Origin: SpSt-501 sp037481615
Lineage (GTDB): Bacteria > Desulfobacterota > Desulfobacteria > Desulfobacterales > SpSt-501
Reading direction: 5' to 3' (one strand)
Length of the DNA: 64,000 nt
Assembly: GCA_037481615.1 (NCBI GenBank)
Contig: JBBFLI010000006.1
The notes under the pieces are model-generated. The model had not been told where the DNA came from and did not search any database. It saw only the letters and a program-made list of their open reading frames with translations. Positions 9,194 through 17,569 of this stretch are shown here, one piece after another. Numbering within the stretch: the first letter of the stretch is position 1; each line of letters starts with the position of its first letter. The translations under genes were made by a program, and so were the position numbers.

Positions 9194-9577
9194 ATGAATA
9201 TGAGCTCCGCGCTGAAAAAGCTGACCCGGACGATGAAGGTTCTTTCCGACGCCAACCGGATAAGGATTCTCAAGTTCCTCCAGCATCGCAGCGGGATGTG
9301 CGTCTGCGAGTTGACCGCGATGTTGCAAATCTCGCAACCGACGGTTTCCAAGCATCTGCGACTGCTTGAAGAATCCGGGTTCGTCGAGTCCTCGAAAGAT
9401 GGGTTGTGGGTGAATTACAACCTCGCCCGCCATCCCGAAAATCCCTTTGCGGCGGCGATGTTGCGCGAGCTTTCCGTCTGGTTGGAAGAAGAGCCGGAAA
9501 CTAAAGAGGAGCTGGCGCGCGCGCGTACTGTCCGCCGTGAGGTCCTCACCGGGAAACGATTACCGATCGCGACATGA
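9194..9577 (+). CDS. arsR: ArsR/SmtB family repressor (first copy)
   Basis: A 127-residue winged-helix repressor: LSDANRIRILKFL, a Cys pair CVC at residues 36 and 38 in the position of the ArsR arsenite site (GMCVCEL), and the recognition helix QPTVSKHLRLLEE. The ATG at 9194 is chosen because an upstream in-frame start at 9134 would place the promoter inside the gene. It heads a plus-strand gene train reaching to 20243 and probably controls it by blocking RNA polymerase until As(III) or a similar ion binds. Confidence 0.9.
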   Translation: MNMSSALKKLTRTMKVLSDANRIRILKFLQHRSGMCVCELTAMLQISQPTVSKHLRLLEESGFVESSKDGLWVNYNLARHPENPFAAAMLRELSVWLEEEPETKEELARARTVRREVLTGKRLPIAT

Positions 9578-9673
9578 TCTCGTTGCCGGAGAGGGACTCC
9601 GCTGCGGGCAAGGGCCGGAGTTCCAGGGGCGGGGCCTTGTCGTTTCCATGAGCCGAACAGAGGATACCGAGCC

Positions 9674-11068
9674 ATGAAAACAACTTGTGCATATTCGACA
9701 AGCGGGCAAGCGGTGGACGGCGGCGCCGGAGCCGCCCTGGAAGAAGCCGGAGAGGGGCCGAGCCTGATCGAGTGGCGGAGCATCGCCAAGCCGCTTCTGG
9801 CCATCGTCGCCGCTTTTCTTGTGTTCTACTTCCTGCCGCTCGAGAGCGCGCGATTGCAGGGGGCGGTGATCTCCTCTCTTGCCCTCACGCGGTGGTATGC
9901 CCGCGAACACGTTCTTCTCTGTCTCGTGCCCGCATTTTTCATCGCGGGGGCGATCGCGACCTTCGTCTCCCAGGCCGCGGTCATGAAATACCTCGGCGCA
10001 GGCGCCCGCAAGGTGCTTGCCTACGGGGTCTCCTCGGTGTCCGGGAGCATTCTCGCCGTCTGCTCCTGCACCGTGCTTCCGCTCTTTGCCGGCATCTGGA
10101 AACGGGGGGCGGGACTGGGACCGGCGATCGCCTTTTTGTATTCGGGGCCGGCCATCAACGTGCTCGCCGTCGTGATGACCGCCCGCATCCTCGGCCTCGA
10201 GATCGGGATCGCCCGCGCCGTGGGGGCGGTCTCCTTCAGCGTGGTGATCGGGCTCATCATGCACCTGGTCTACCGTAAGGAGGAGACCCAGAAGGCCCAT
10301 GCGGCGCTGCACCTGCCGCAAGCCCCCGCGACGCGCCCCTTGTGGCAGAACGCGTTGCAATTCGCTCTGCTCGTGGCGATCCTGATCTTTTCCACCTGGG
10401 GCCGCTCGGAGGATCCCGCCGACGCCCTTTGGAACTCGGTCTATGCCGTGAAATGGTGGCTTGCGGGGATCTTCGCCGCGGGCCTCGGCGCAGTCCTCGT
10501 CGCCTGGTTCCGGGTGAAGGCGGTCAAGGTCGCCGCCGCCGCCGCGGTCGTCCTCTTGCTCGCCCTCTTCTTCCCCGGCGCTCCGCTCGCCGCCTTCTCC
10601 GCGGCGATTGTGGCCTTCGGCTGGCTTCTCGCCTCGACCCGCGGGGAGACGCAGTCCTGGTTTCTATCTTCCTGGGATTTCGCCCGGCAGATCACCCCCC
10701 TTCTCCTCGGAGGGGTGCTCGTGGCCGGATTCCTCTTGGGGCAACCCGGGACCGAGGGCATCATCCCCGCCGTGTGGGTCGAGCGCCTGGTCGGCGGCAA
10801 CTCGCTTGCGGCGAATCTCTTCTCGGCCGTGGTCGGGGCTTTCATGTACTTTGCGACCCTGACCGAAGTGCCGATCCTGCAGGGGCTGATCGCGGCCGGC
10901 ATGGGCAAAGGCCCGGCGCTTGCCCTGTTGCTTGCCGGCCCGGCGCTCAGCCTGCCCAACATGCTCGTCATCCGCAGCGTCATCGGGGCCCAGAAGACCG
11001 TGGTCTACTGCAGCCTGGTCATCATCCTGTCCACGGTCTGCGGCATGATATTCGGGGCCTTCTTCTGA
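9674..11068 (+). CDS. ArsP_1-type membrane permease
   Basis: A 464-residue integral membrane protein of the ArsP_1 (DUF318) / SO_0444-like permease family. The motif CSCTVLPLFAGI lies in a membrane segment near residue 130, and a second conserved stretch, LYSGPAINVLAVV, follows. Members export organoarsenicals or metal ions. About ten membrane segments form two halves, with a hydrophilic linker around 205-220. It follows arsR by 96 bases. Substrate uncertain: methylarsenite, another thiol-reactive metalloid, or Cu/Zn. A second, shorter relative is at 33093-34199. Confidence 0.8.
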   Translation: MKTTCAYSTSGQAVDGGAGAALEEAGEGPSLIEWRSIAKPLLAIVAAFLVFYFLPLESARLQGAVISSLALTRWYAREHVLLCLVPAFFIAGAIATFVSQAAVMKYLGAGARKVLAYGVSSVSGSILAVCSCTVLPLFAGIWKRGAGLGPAIAFLYSGPAINVLAVVMTARILGLEIGIARAVGAVSFSVVIGLIMHLVYRKEETQKAHAALHLPQAPATRPLWQNALQFALLVAILIFSTWGRSEDPADALWNSVYAVKWWLAGIFAAGLGAVLVAWFRVKAVKVAAAAAVVLLLALFFPGAPLAAFSAAIVAFGWLLASTRGETQSWFLSSWDFARQITPLLLGGVLVAGFLLGQPGTEGIIPAVWVERLVGGNSLAANLFSAVVGAFMYFATLTEVPILQGLIAAGMGKGPALALLLAGPALSLPNMLVIRSVIGAQKTVVYCSLVIILSTVCGMIFGAFF

Positions 11069-11093
11069 TGCCCGGGGTGAAAGGAGCGCAGTC

Positions 11094-11594
11094 ATGACCG
11101 GCCCGGAAGTCGTGCAGATACGCATCGGCGGCCACCTCGTGGGCCTGATCGGCATCAACGCCGTTCTCGAGGAAGTGGCGCAGGAATACGCCGACGGCGA
11201 TCGCCGCGTCGTCGAGGAGGCGCTGCTGGCCCGGGTGAGCCGGCAAAACTACATCGCCCCACCGGCCCGCGAGGCCTACCGCGCGGCCCTCTACCGCGAG
11301 TATTGCAAGTTCATCGGCCGGCCGATCCCGGAGGAGGAAGAGGGACCCCTGGTGGTCAAAGTCCTGGGGCCCGGCTGTCCCCAGTGCGACCGCCTGGAGA
11401 AGGACCTGATGGCGGTTCTTGCCGAGCTCAAGCTCGCCGCGGACCTCGAGCATGTGCGCGATGTCCGCGAAATCGCCCGCTACGGGGTGATGGGCAGTCC
11501 GGCGCTCGTCATCAACGGCAAGGTGGTCGCGGTCGGCCGCGTCCCGGGCCGAAACCAGCTGCGGGAGTGGCTGAAGGCGGCGGCCGGGAAATGA
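11094..11594 (+). CDS. Two-domain protein with C-terminal thioredoxin-like domain (TM0996/MTH895 type)
   Basis: 166 residues. Residues 1-80 form a helical N-terminal domain I cannot name (IGGHLVGLIGINAVLEEV, YREYCKFIGRPI). Residues 88-166 are a small thioredoxin fold with the redox motif GPGCPQCDRLE and a cis-Pro region MGSPALVINGK. The ATG at 11094 has AAAGGAG upstream. Its C-terminal half is a near duplicate of the next gene. It probably relays thiol electrons for the reductases or transporters in this train. Confidence 0.75.
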   Translation: MTGPEVVQIRIGGHLVGLIGINAVLEEVAQEYADGDRRVVEEALLARVSRQNYIAPPAREAYRAALYREYCKFIGRPIPEEEEGPLVVKVLGPGCPQCDRLEKDLMAVLAELKLAADLEHVRDVREIARYGVMGSPALVINGKVVAVGRVPGRNQLREWLKAAAGK

Positions 11595-11687
11595 CCCGCC
11601 GCGGGCGAGGGTTGCGCAGCGGGATCGGTCGTGTCATCTTTCGGAAGATAACGAAGAACGGCGGATAAGGGAAAGGAGATTCAAGAA

Positions 11688-11921
11688 ATGAACATCAAAG
11701 TTCTGGGGCCCGGCTGCCCCAAGTGCCAGCAGACCGAGCGCATCGTGAAGGAGGCCGCGGCCGAGGCCGGCGTCGATGCCGTGGTCGAAAAGGTGACCGA
11801 TATGCTGAAGATCGCCGATTACGGGGTCTTCGGCACCCCTTCCGTGGTGATTGACGGCGAGGTCAAGTGTGTCGGCAAGATCCCCACAAAGGAAGAAGTG
11901 AAACAATGGCTCAAACGTTGA
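11688..11921 (+). CDS. Small thioredoxin-like protein (TM0996/MTH895 family)
   Basis: 77 residues, the minimal single-domain form: the active site GPGCPKCQQTE at residues 6-16 and a cis-Pro loop FGTPSVVIDGE. The ribosome binding site AAAGGAG lies upstream. Cytoplasmic, no signal peptide. Members are thiol oxidoreductases often found beside arsR and ArsP_1-type permeases. Probably paired with the preceding two-domain protein. Confidence 0.85.
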   Translation: MNIKVLGPGCPKCQQTERIVKEAAAEAGVDAVVEKVTDMLKIADYGVFGTPSVVIDGEVKCVGKIPTKEEVKQWLKR

Positions 11922-12038
11922 GCCCCTGAAGGCGGGCGGGGGGCCCGATCGAAACCAGGCGTTCTTGCGCCGCCTGCCGGATGAAGCCCCTCGGGGGCGT
12001 GGGACGGCGTGGCGGTGATTTTCGAGGAGGAAACCGCT

Positions 12039-12458
12039 ATGGCTCAAGACTGCTGCGCAACCGGAAATTCCATCATGATTCTCGCTTGCTCGGGCGGCTC
12101 CAACGTGGGGCAGATCGCCAATCAGGCCGCGGTCGAGCTCACGCAGGAAAAATTCGGGACGATGTATTGCCTGGCCGGAATCGGCGGGGGGCTCCAGGGC
12201 TTCATTCAATCCGCAAAGGACGTGCCCGTCATCGTGGCCGTCGACGGCTGCGCCGTCGGCTGCGCCCGAGCGACCCTCAAGCGGGCCGGGATCGACTCTT
12301 TCCAGCATATCGTGCTCACCGAGCTGGGGATCGAAAAGAACAAGAATTTCCAGTTGAACCCCGAAGACGTGCGCCGGGCGAAGGAGGCTGTACGCGCGGC
12401 CCGTCCAAATGCGGACGCCGCCGACTTTCGAGCGGCCCACGGGTGCTGCAATAGATGA
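12039..12458 (+). CDS. Putative zinc-binding protein (DGC domain)
   Basis: 139 residues with several conserved cysteines: DCCATGN at the start, ILACSGGSNVGQIANQAA, and VDGCAVGCARATL, the pattern of the DGC-domain family thought to bind zinc. The ATG at 12039 follows GAGGAGG. The stop overlaps the next start (ATGA), so translation is coupled. Biochemical role unknown; the family recurs in arsR/thioredoxin/permease clusters. Confidence 0.8.
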   Translation: MAQDCCATGNSIMILACSGGSNVGQIANQAAVELTQEKFGTMYCLAGIGGGLQGFIQSAKDVPVIVAVDGCAVGCARATLKRAGIDSFQHIVLTELGIEKNKNFQLNPEDVRRAKEAVRAARPNADAADFRAAHGCCNR

Positions 12459-12844
12459 CGCGGGCGCGGCCGGCCATGGCGGTGGCGGGGTTTCTGCTGG
12501 CTGCGGCCCTGACGGCGACCGGGCCGGTGGAGGGCGCAGCGGAAGACTTCCGTCATGTCCCCGTACAGGGCATGGTGACCCTGCTCGACTTAGGCTCCGA
12601 CCAGTGTGTGCCCTGCAAGCTCATGGCCCCCATCCTGAAGAAGGTCGAACAGGACTACAAGGATCGGGCCGCCGTCATCGTGATCGACGTCTATCGCTAC
12701 CCCGAGCAGGCCAGGCGCTTCAACATCCGGGCGATCCCCACGCAGATCTTCTTCGACAAGAACGGGAAGGAAGTTTTCCGCCATCTGGGTTTCATGACCG
12801 AAAAGGCGATCGTCGAGCAACTGGCGAAAATGGGGGTCAAATGA
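12455..12844 (+). CDS. Periplasmic thioredoxin-like protein
   Basis: 129 residues: an N-terminal signal or anchor segment (about 8-28), then a thioredoxin fold with the active site DQCVPCKLM (CVPC) and cis-Pro loop RAIPTQIFFDKNGKEV. Probably exported and kept reduced by the CcdA protein encoded two genes downstream. It overlaps both neighbours by ATGA. Confidence 0.85.
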   Translation: MTRARPAMAVAGFLLAAALTATGPVEGAAEDFRHVPVQGMVTLLDLGSDQCVPCKLMAPILKKVEQDYKDRAAVIVIDVYRYPEQARRFNIRAIPTQIFFDKNGKEVFRHLGFMTEKAIVEQLAKMGVK

Positions 12845-13743
12845 ACTCGGCCCTGACGTTCGGCCTGCTCGTCGTCTCATGGCTCGTTTACGCCGCCCCG
12901 GGCTTTGCGGCGGTCACCGTGGAAGATCGTTATCCCGGGCTGGCGGGCGGGGTGCTGCGCGCCGCGCGCCTGGCCGAGCTTCCCCCGGCGGTGCTCTTCA
13001 AAAGCGCAGAGCTGGAAATCCGCACCGATGAGCTCGATCGCCTGCTGCGGGAGGCGCCGCCGGACTGGAAACCCCAGCTCGAAAAGAACCGCTTCTTCCT
13101 CCTCGAGCGCGAGGCCGGGCGCCGGATCCTCGTCCGCGAGGCGCGGCGGGAGGGGTTGGCGGGGCCCGGGGTGGCCGACGAGCAGGCGGTGGAAGCCTTC
13201 TTGCGGCGGCTGGGCGCCAAGGCGAGCGTGAGCCAGACGGAAGTGCGCGCCTTCTACGAGCAGAACCGCGGGATGATCGGCGAAGCCCCCTACGAGCAGG
13301 TCTCGGGGGCGATCCGCCGGATGCTCCTGCAGCAGAAGCAGGAGCAGGCCGTCGTCGAGTTTCTCTTGGCCTTGGAAAAGAGGATCCCCCTGGAAGTGAA
13401 CGCCGCCTGGCTCCCGGGCCAGGCCGCGCTCGCGCGTGACAACGCCGTCGACCGCGCGCGCCTCTCCGGAAGGCCGACCGTGGTCGAGTTTGGGGCCACG
13501 GGCTGCGTTCCCTGCGACATGATGCAGCCCATCCTCGACAAGCTCCGCAAGGCCCATGCCGAGCGGCTGAACGTGGTCTTCGTTCACGTCGGCGAGGAGA
13601 AGGTTCTTGCCGCCCGCCACGGGATCCGGGCGATCCCGGTCCAGGTGTTTTTCGACCGCGGGGGCAGGGAGTTCTTCCGGCACGAAGGCTTTTTCCCTGA
13701 GGCCGAGGTGAACCGGGTTTTGGCGCAGATGGGCGTCCGCTGA
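12841..13743 (+). CDS. Exported thioredoxin with SurA/PpiC-like N-terminal region
   Basis: 300 residues. A signal peptide (1-23, ending GFA) is followed by a helical region (about 35-190) resembling the N-terminal chaperone domain of SurA-type proteins (VADEQAVEAF, VSQTEVRAFYEQN). A C-terminal thioredoxin domain carries ATGCVPCDMMQP and cis-Pro RAIPVQVFF. The redox domain is clearly related to the preceding gene product, so the pair arose by duplication. Chaperone-like assignment tentative; thioredoxin domain certain. Confidence 0.75.
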   Translation: MNSALTFGLLVVSWLVYAAPGFAAVTVEDRYPGLAGGVLRAARLAELPPAVLFKSAELEIRTDELDRLLREAPPDWKPQLEKNRFFLLEREAGRRILVREARREGLAGPGVADEQAVEAFLRRLGAKASVSQTEVRAFYEQNRGMIGEAPYEQVSGAIRRMLLQQKQEQAVVEFLLALEKRIPLEVNAAWLPGQAALARDNAVDRARLSGRPTVVEFGATGCVPCDMMQPILDKLRKAHAERLNVVFVHVGEEKVLAARHGIRAIPVQVFFDRGGREFFRHEGFFPEAEVNRVLAQMGVR

Positions 13744-13753
13744 GGAGACCGGT

Positions 13754-14470
13754 GTGCTGGAAGCCTTCTTCATCACCGCCAACGAATGGCTGGCCGGCGG
13801 CGGCGGGCTCGCCGCCGCCGGCGCCCTCGTCTGGGGCATGGTCAGTGTCCTCTTCAGCCCCTGCCACCTCGCCTCGATCCCCTTGATCGTCGCTTACGTC
13901 GGCGGCCAGGAAAGAGCGCTCGTTCCACGGCAGGCCGCCGTCTACGCGGTGCTGTTCAGCGCGGGCCTCTTTCTCACGATCGCCCTGATCGGCGCCGTCT
14001 GCGCGTTTCTCGGCCGGATGCTCGGCGACATCGGGTCGTGGTGGCAGTCCCTCGTGGGCGCGGTCCTGATCTACGTCGCCCTCGGCATGATGGGGATCGA
14101 GTCCTGCGCGGTATCGGGCGGCTTTCTTTACCGCCTGAATTTCCGGGGTCGAGGCGGCGCGTTCGCGCTGGGGCTGGGCTACGGGGTCCTCTCCGGCTCC
14201 TGCACGTTCGGGTTCATCGCCCCGATCCTGGCCATGATCACCGTCCAGCGGGAGCCGATGCAGGGCATCGCCTTGATCCTGCTCTTCGGGATCGGCCATT
14301 GTCTGCCGATCGCCGTTGCCGGAAGCTCGACCGCGGCGATCCGGCGGCTCCTCGAAAACAGCGCCTGGCAGGGAGCCGGGAACTGGTTCCGCAAGGCCGC
14401 CGGGGCGTTGATCGGCCTGCTGGGGGTTTATTTTCTGCTCAACCCGATTTGGATTCTCTGGTCGGCGTGA
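13754..14470 (+). CDS. ccdA: CcdA/DsbD-type transmembrane electron carrier
   Basis: 238 residues, GTG start at 13754 with GAGGAG upstream. Multiple membrane helices, with VLFSPCHLASIPLIVAYVGG near the N-terminus and SGSCTFGFIAPIL in the second half, the paired Cys-bearing helices typical of CcdA. It would pass reducing equivalents from cytoplasmic thioredoxin across the membrane to the exported thioredoxins encoded just upstream and probably to the DUF1573 and DsbC-like proteins downstream. Confidence 0.85.
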   Translation: MLEAFFITANEWLAGGGGLAAAGALVWGMVSVLFSPCHLASIPLIVAYVGGQERALVPRQAAVYAVLFSAGLFLTIALIGAVCAFLGRMLGDIGSWWQSLVGAVLIYVALGMMGIESCAVSGGFLYRLNFRGRGGAFALGLGYGVLSGSCTFGFIAPILAMITVQREPMQGIALILLFGIGHCLPIAVAGSSTAAIRRLLENSAWQGAGNWFRKAAGALIGLLGVYFLLNPIWILWSA

Positions 14471-14510
14471 TGGCGGGCGGCCTGCATGCATCGGCCGGGA
14501 GGTTCGTTTC

Positions 14511-15509
14511 ATGAGCATGCTCCCTGTCCAGGAACACGAAACCGCCGCGGCGAAATCCCTCTGCGGCTGCTCCCCGCTGGGCCATGCCGCGGCGGGGGAC
14601 GGGCAGACCGGCGTCCGGCTTCTCGCCACCCTCGCCTTGAATCTCCTCATCCCGCTCGCGCAGCTCGCGGGGGGCGTCGCCGCCGGGAGCATGGCCCTCA
14701 TCTCGGACGCCACCCACAATTTCAGCGATTTCGCGGCCGTCCTGATCGCCTACATCGCCTTCCGGATCGGCAGGCGCGGCGCCTCCGTGCGCCACACGTT
14801 CGGCTACCGCCGCGCCGAGGTCCTGGCCGCGCTGGTCCAGGTGGGGCTCCTCGCGGGCGCATCGGCGGTCATCGTTCTCGAGGCCGTCGAGCGCCTGCGA
14901 CACCCCACGGCCGTGGAAGGGGGGCTCGTCATGGCGCTGGCCGCCCTGGGCGTCGTCGGAAACGGCCTCTCGGCCTGGCTTCTTCACCGTGACGCCCGCC
15001 ACAGCCTCAACGTGCGCGGCGCCTTCTGGCACATGGTGGGCGACATGCTGACCTCGGTCGCCGTGCTGATCGGGGGGGCGATTCTCACCGTGCAGCCCTG
15101 GTACTGGCTGGACCCGCTTCTTTCGTTCGGGATCGTGGTGTTCATCCTCAAGAACTCCTTGACCATCGCCCGGGAGTCGGGCCTGATCCTCATGAACTCG
15201 ACCCCCCGGGGACTCGACTTGGAGGCCGTGCGGCGGCACCTGGAGGGCATCGACGGCGTACGCGGTGTCCACTACCTGCATGCCTGGAACCTTGCCTCGA
15301 GCGGGATCGCCTTTTCCTGCCATGTGGTCGTGCCCGATCAGGCGGTGAGCCGGACGGAGACCCTGGCCGAGCGCCTGCGGCACGATCTCCGCAAGCGCTT
15401 CGGGATCGATCACCCGGTCTTCCAGTTCGAAACCGCGGCCTGCGGGAACGGCGACCTTCTCTGCGGGCTCTCTTGCGGGAACGGAAACGGAGGGCCTCAT
15501 GGGCGTTGA
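14511..15509 (+). CDS. Cation diffusion facilitator (CDF) family metal exporter
   Basis: 332 residues with six membrane segments and CDF signatures: SDATHNFSDFAAVLIAYI in helix 2 and the cytoplasmic domain after about residue 210 (LDLEAVRRHLEGIDGV). The C-terminus is cysteine and glycine rich (ACGNGDLLCGLSCGNGN), which could bind metal. It exports divalent cations (Zn, Fe, Cd or similar) against protons. It overlaps the next gene by 11 bases. Confidence 0.88.
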   Translation: MSMLPVQEHETAAAKSLCGCSPLGHAAAGDGQTGVRLLATLALNLLIPLAQLAGGVAAGSMALISDATHNFSDFAAVLIAYIAFRIGRRGASVRHTFGYRRAEVLAALVQVGLLAGASAVIVLEAVERLRHPTAVEGGLVMALAALGVVGNGLSAWLLHRDARHSLNVRGAFWHMVGDMLTSVAVLIGGAILTVQPWYWLDPLLSFGIVVFILKNSLTIARESGLILMNSTPRGLDLEAVRRHLEGIDGVRGVHYLHAWNLASSGIAFSCHVVVPDQAVSRTETLAERLRHDLRKRFGIDHPVFQFETAACGNGDLLCGLSCGNGNGGPHGR

Positions 15510-16650
15510 ACACCGGGGTCCGCACGGCGGAAGCGCCGGCAGGTGGGTGCGGCTTGCGGCGCGGTGGGTGCTGGGGGCGGTTTTCGTTTACGCCAGCCTG
15601 GACAAGATCGCCCACCCCGCGGCCTTCGCAAGGGATGTCTACAACTACCAGATCCTGCCCGACGCCCTGGTCCATGCGGTTGCGCTCGTCTTGCCATGGC
15701 TCGAGCTCTTCGTCGGGGCCTGCCTGATCACCGGCTTCTGGTTCCCCGGGGCCGTGCTCACGGCGAACGGCTTGCTCGTCGTCTTCGTCGGCGCGCTCGC
15801 CTTCAACGCCGCGCGGGGCCTGGACGTCCACTGCGGCTGCTTCAGCACCGGGGGCGAGGGCCCGGCGATGGCGATGCACTGGGTTCTGCTGCGGGATGGG
15901 CTGTTTCTCGCCGTGGCGCTCGTTCTCTTCCAGGGGGTCTTTTTCGGTCGACCCCGGTCGGCGGGCAAGGTCGCGCTGCTTCTCTGCGCGGTCTGCTGGC
16001 TGGCCGCCGGGACGGGTGCGGCGGCGGAAACCGGCCTCCCCGAGGCCTTCCTTCCGCAGCCGCACCACGACTTCGGGACGGCGATCGAGGGAGACATCGT
16101 GCGGCACGAATTCGTGGTGCAGAACCGGGGGGCGGGCGAACTGCGGATCGAGAAGATCAAAACGGGCTGAGGCTGCACGGCCGCCTCGGTGACGAGGCGC
16201 ATCCCCGCCGGCGGCGAGGGGACGATCCGGGTGGAGGTGAAGACGGCGGGCTACGCCGGACGCAACATCCGCGAAAGCGTGGTGGTGCACACCAACGACC
16301 CGCAGCACTCGGTCTTCGAGTTGATGGTCAGCGGTCGGGTGGAGACCTTCGCCGACATCCAGCCGAAGACCGTTTCCCTGCGGGCGAAGCCGGGGGAGAC
16401 GGTGAGCGCCGTCGCGCGCATTCTGCCGCGGCCGGAGCGGCCCTTTGCGATCCGGAACATCCGCGCCGCGAAGGGCCGTGACATCCGCTTCGAGCTTGCG
16501 CAGAAGGCGGGGCCCTCGGGGCCGGTCTATGAGCTCAGGATTTTCAACACCCGCAAGGAGCCCGGCCGGATCGCCGACATGGTGGTGATCGAAACCGACC
16601 ACCCCGAGCGGCCGGCGCTGCAGGTGATGGTGACGGGGATGGTCGAGTAG
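15499..16650 (+). CDS. MauE/DoxX-like membrane protein fused to DUF1573, inferred selenoprotein (Sec224)
   Basis: One reading frame of 383 residues interrupted only by TGA at 16168-16170 (codon 224). Residues 15-160 are a MauE/DoxX-like four-helix membrane domain with the typical DVHCGCFS. A further hydrophobic segment lies near 155-175, then an exported DUF1573 domain (PHHDFGTAIEGD...). DUF1573 normally has CGCT after the second strand; here the text is KTG-TGA-GCTAAS, so UGA sits exactly at the first Cys. The frame continues with good DUF1573 sequence (RRIPAGGEGTIRVEV, HTNDPQHSVFEL) to 16650. A hairpin at a bacterial SECIS distance follows. Read as two ORFs it would look like a truncated gene plus a fragment. 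A sequencing error or pseudogene is the alternative. Confidence 0.82.
16182..16199 (+). promoter_or_regulatory. Candidate bacterial SECIS hairpin for the MauE-DUF1573 gene
   Basis: A seven-base-pair stem (CGCCTCG with CGAGGCG) closes a GUGA loop. Loop G16189 and U16190 are 19 and 20 bases after the UGA, close to where the loop GGU of E. coli fdhF SECIS lies. It is inside the coding sequence, as usual in bacteria. Confidence 0.6.
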
Positions 16651-16700
16651 AACGGCCCCGGGGGGCGGGCGGGTATCCGGTCTATCGAAGGAGGGGAAAC

Positions 16701-16856
16701 GTGACCCTGCCGTTGAAACCGGTGGTGATCGAGCTCGGGCCGGAGCAGGTGCAGCGGTTGCTCGCGATCGCCTTCGACGGCCCCGCCGAGGAGGCGCTTT
16801 CCTTCGTGCGCGGGGAGCTGCTCCCGCGCGTGGAAAAAGCGCTCGCCCGGCGCTGA
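16701..16856 (+). CDS. Small conserved-looking protein, function unknown
   Basis: A 51-codon frame starting GTG at 16701 behind GAAGGAGGGG, a strong ribosome binding site. The product is amphipathic (VVIELGPEQVQRLLAIAF, ERVEKALARR-like end) with no Cys or membrane segment. It sits between the DUF1573 selenoprotein and the Fe-S protein genes. Supported mainly by the ribosome binding site and position; no family recognised. Confidence 0.45.
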   Translation: MTLPLKPVVIELGPEQVQRLLAIAFDGPAEEALSFVRGELLPRVEKALARR

Positions 16857-16942
16857 ATGCCCGTGTTCGAGGTCGGCTACGGCCCCGCGCATCGCTGAAG
16901 AGCCCGGCCGGCGAAGCGGCCCGTCCGCCGCAAGGAGGTCTC

Positions 16943-17467
16943 TTGTTGCTGAAAGGATATACAAAGCGGATTTTCCGGGCGGAGTGTAATCCGCGCTTTC
17001 AGTCGCTGCATTGCATCGCGGACCTCCACCAGGATGTCTCCCCGGTTTTGCCCTACCTGAATACGGTGCTGGGCGGGTTCGAGTATTTGAGGGATCCGCC
17101 GGCGCTCGTGCTGCGTTCCCGCGGCCGCCTGATCACCATCCACGGTCGCGAGATCGCCATCAACGCCCTGCAGGACGAGGCCGAGGCCGACAAGATTCTC
17201 GAGTGGCTCAAACGCGAGATCAACCAAGCCTGGGAGAACCGCGCCGCCATCCCCCCGCGCTATGAGGGGGCGCCCAAAGCCCAGGTGCTCGAGATCCTGA
17301 AGCTCCTGCCGCGGACCAATTGCCGCCGCTGCGGGGAGCCGACCTGCATGGTCTACGCCGCGAGGGCCGCCGAGGGGGTGAAATCGGCCGCGGGTTGCCC
17401 CGAACTCGCCGAGGAGCCCCGCAGGAAACTGGAGGCGTATCTCGGGCGGTTTGATTTCGATGCATGA
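16943..17467 (+). CDS. Fe-S cluster domain protein
   Basis: 174 residues, TTG start at 16943 with AAGGAGG upstream. The C-terminal third has the motif NCRRCGEPTCMVYA...AAGCPEL, the C-x2-C-x4-C-x(n)-C pattern of the small [4Fe-4S] domain (PF04060 type) seen in RnfB and corrinoid proteins. The N-terminal part (CNPRFQSLHCIADLHQDVSPVLPYLN) is like that of (Fe-S) proteins with a DUF-type partner region. Probably a cytoplasmic electron carrier in the redox train. Confidence 0.7.
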   Translation: MLLKGYTKRIFRAECNPRFQSLHCIADLHQDVSPVLPYLNTVLGGFEYLRDPPALVLRSRGRLITIHGREIAINALQDEAEADKILEWLKREINQAWENRAAIPPRYEGAPKAQVLEILKLLPRTNCRRCGEPTCMVYAARAAEGVKSAAGCPELAEEPRRKLEAYLGRFDFDA

Positions 17468-17569
17468 GGATCTCTGTAAGACACCGGACAGGCGATCCCC
17501 GAGCGCGAGGCACGGGGTCTCGCGGATTCGTTGGCCTTGCGGTCCGGAACCGCGGCGAGAAAACGACCC

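Noticed and set aside
11094..13743. Thioredoxin-like genes examined for hidden in-frame UGA codons
   Set aside because: All four have intact Cys-x-x-Cys motifs and uninterrupted frames.
16857..16898. 13-codon frame after the small protein gene
   Set aside because: Too short, no independent ribosome binding site, composition uninformative.
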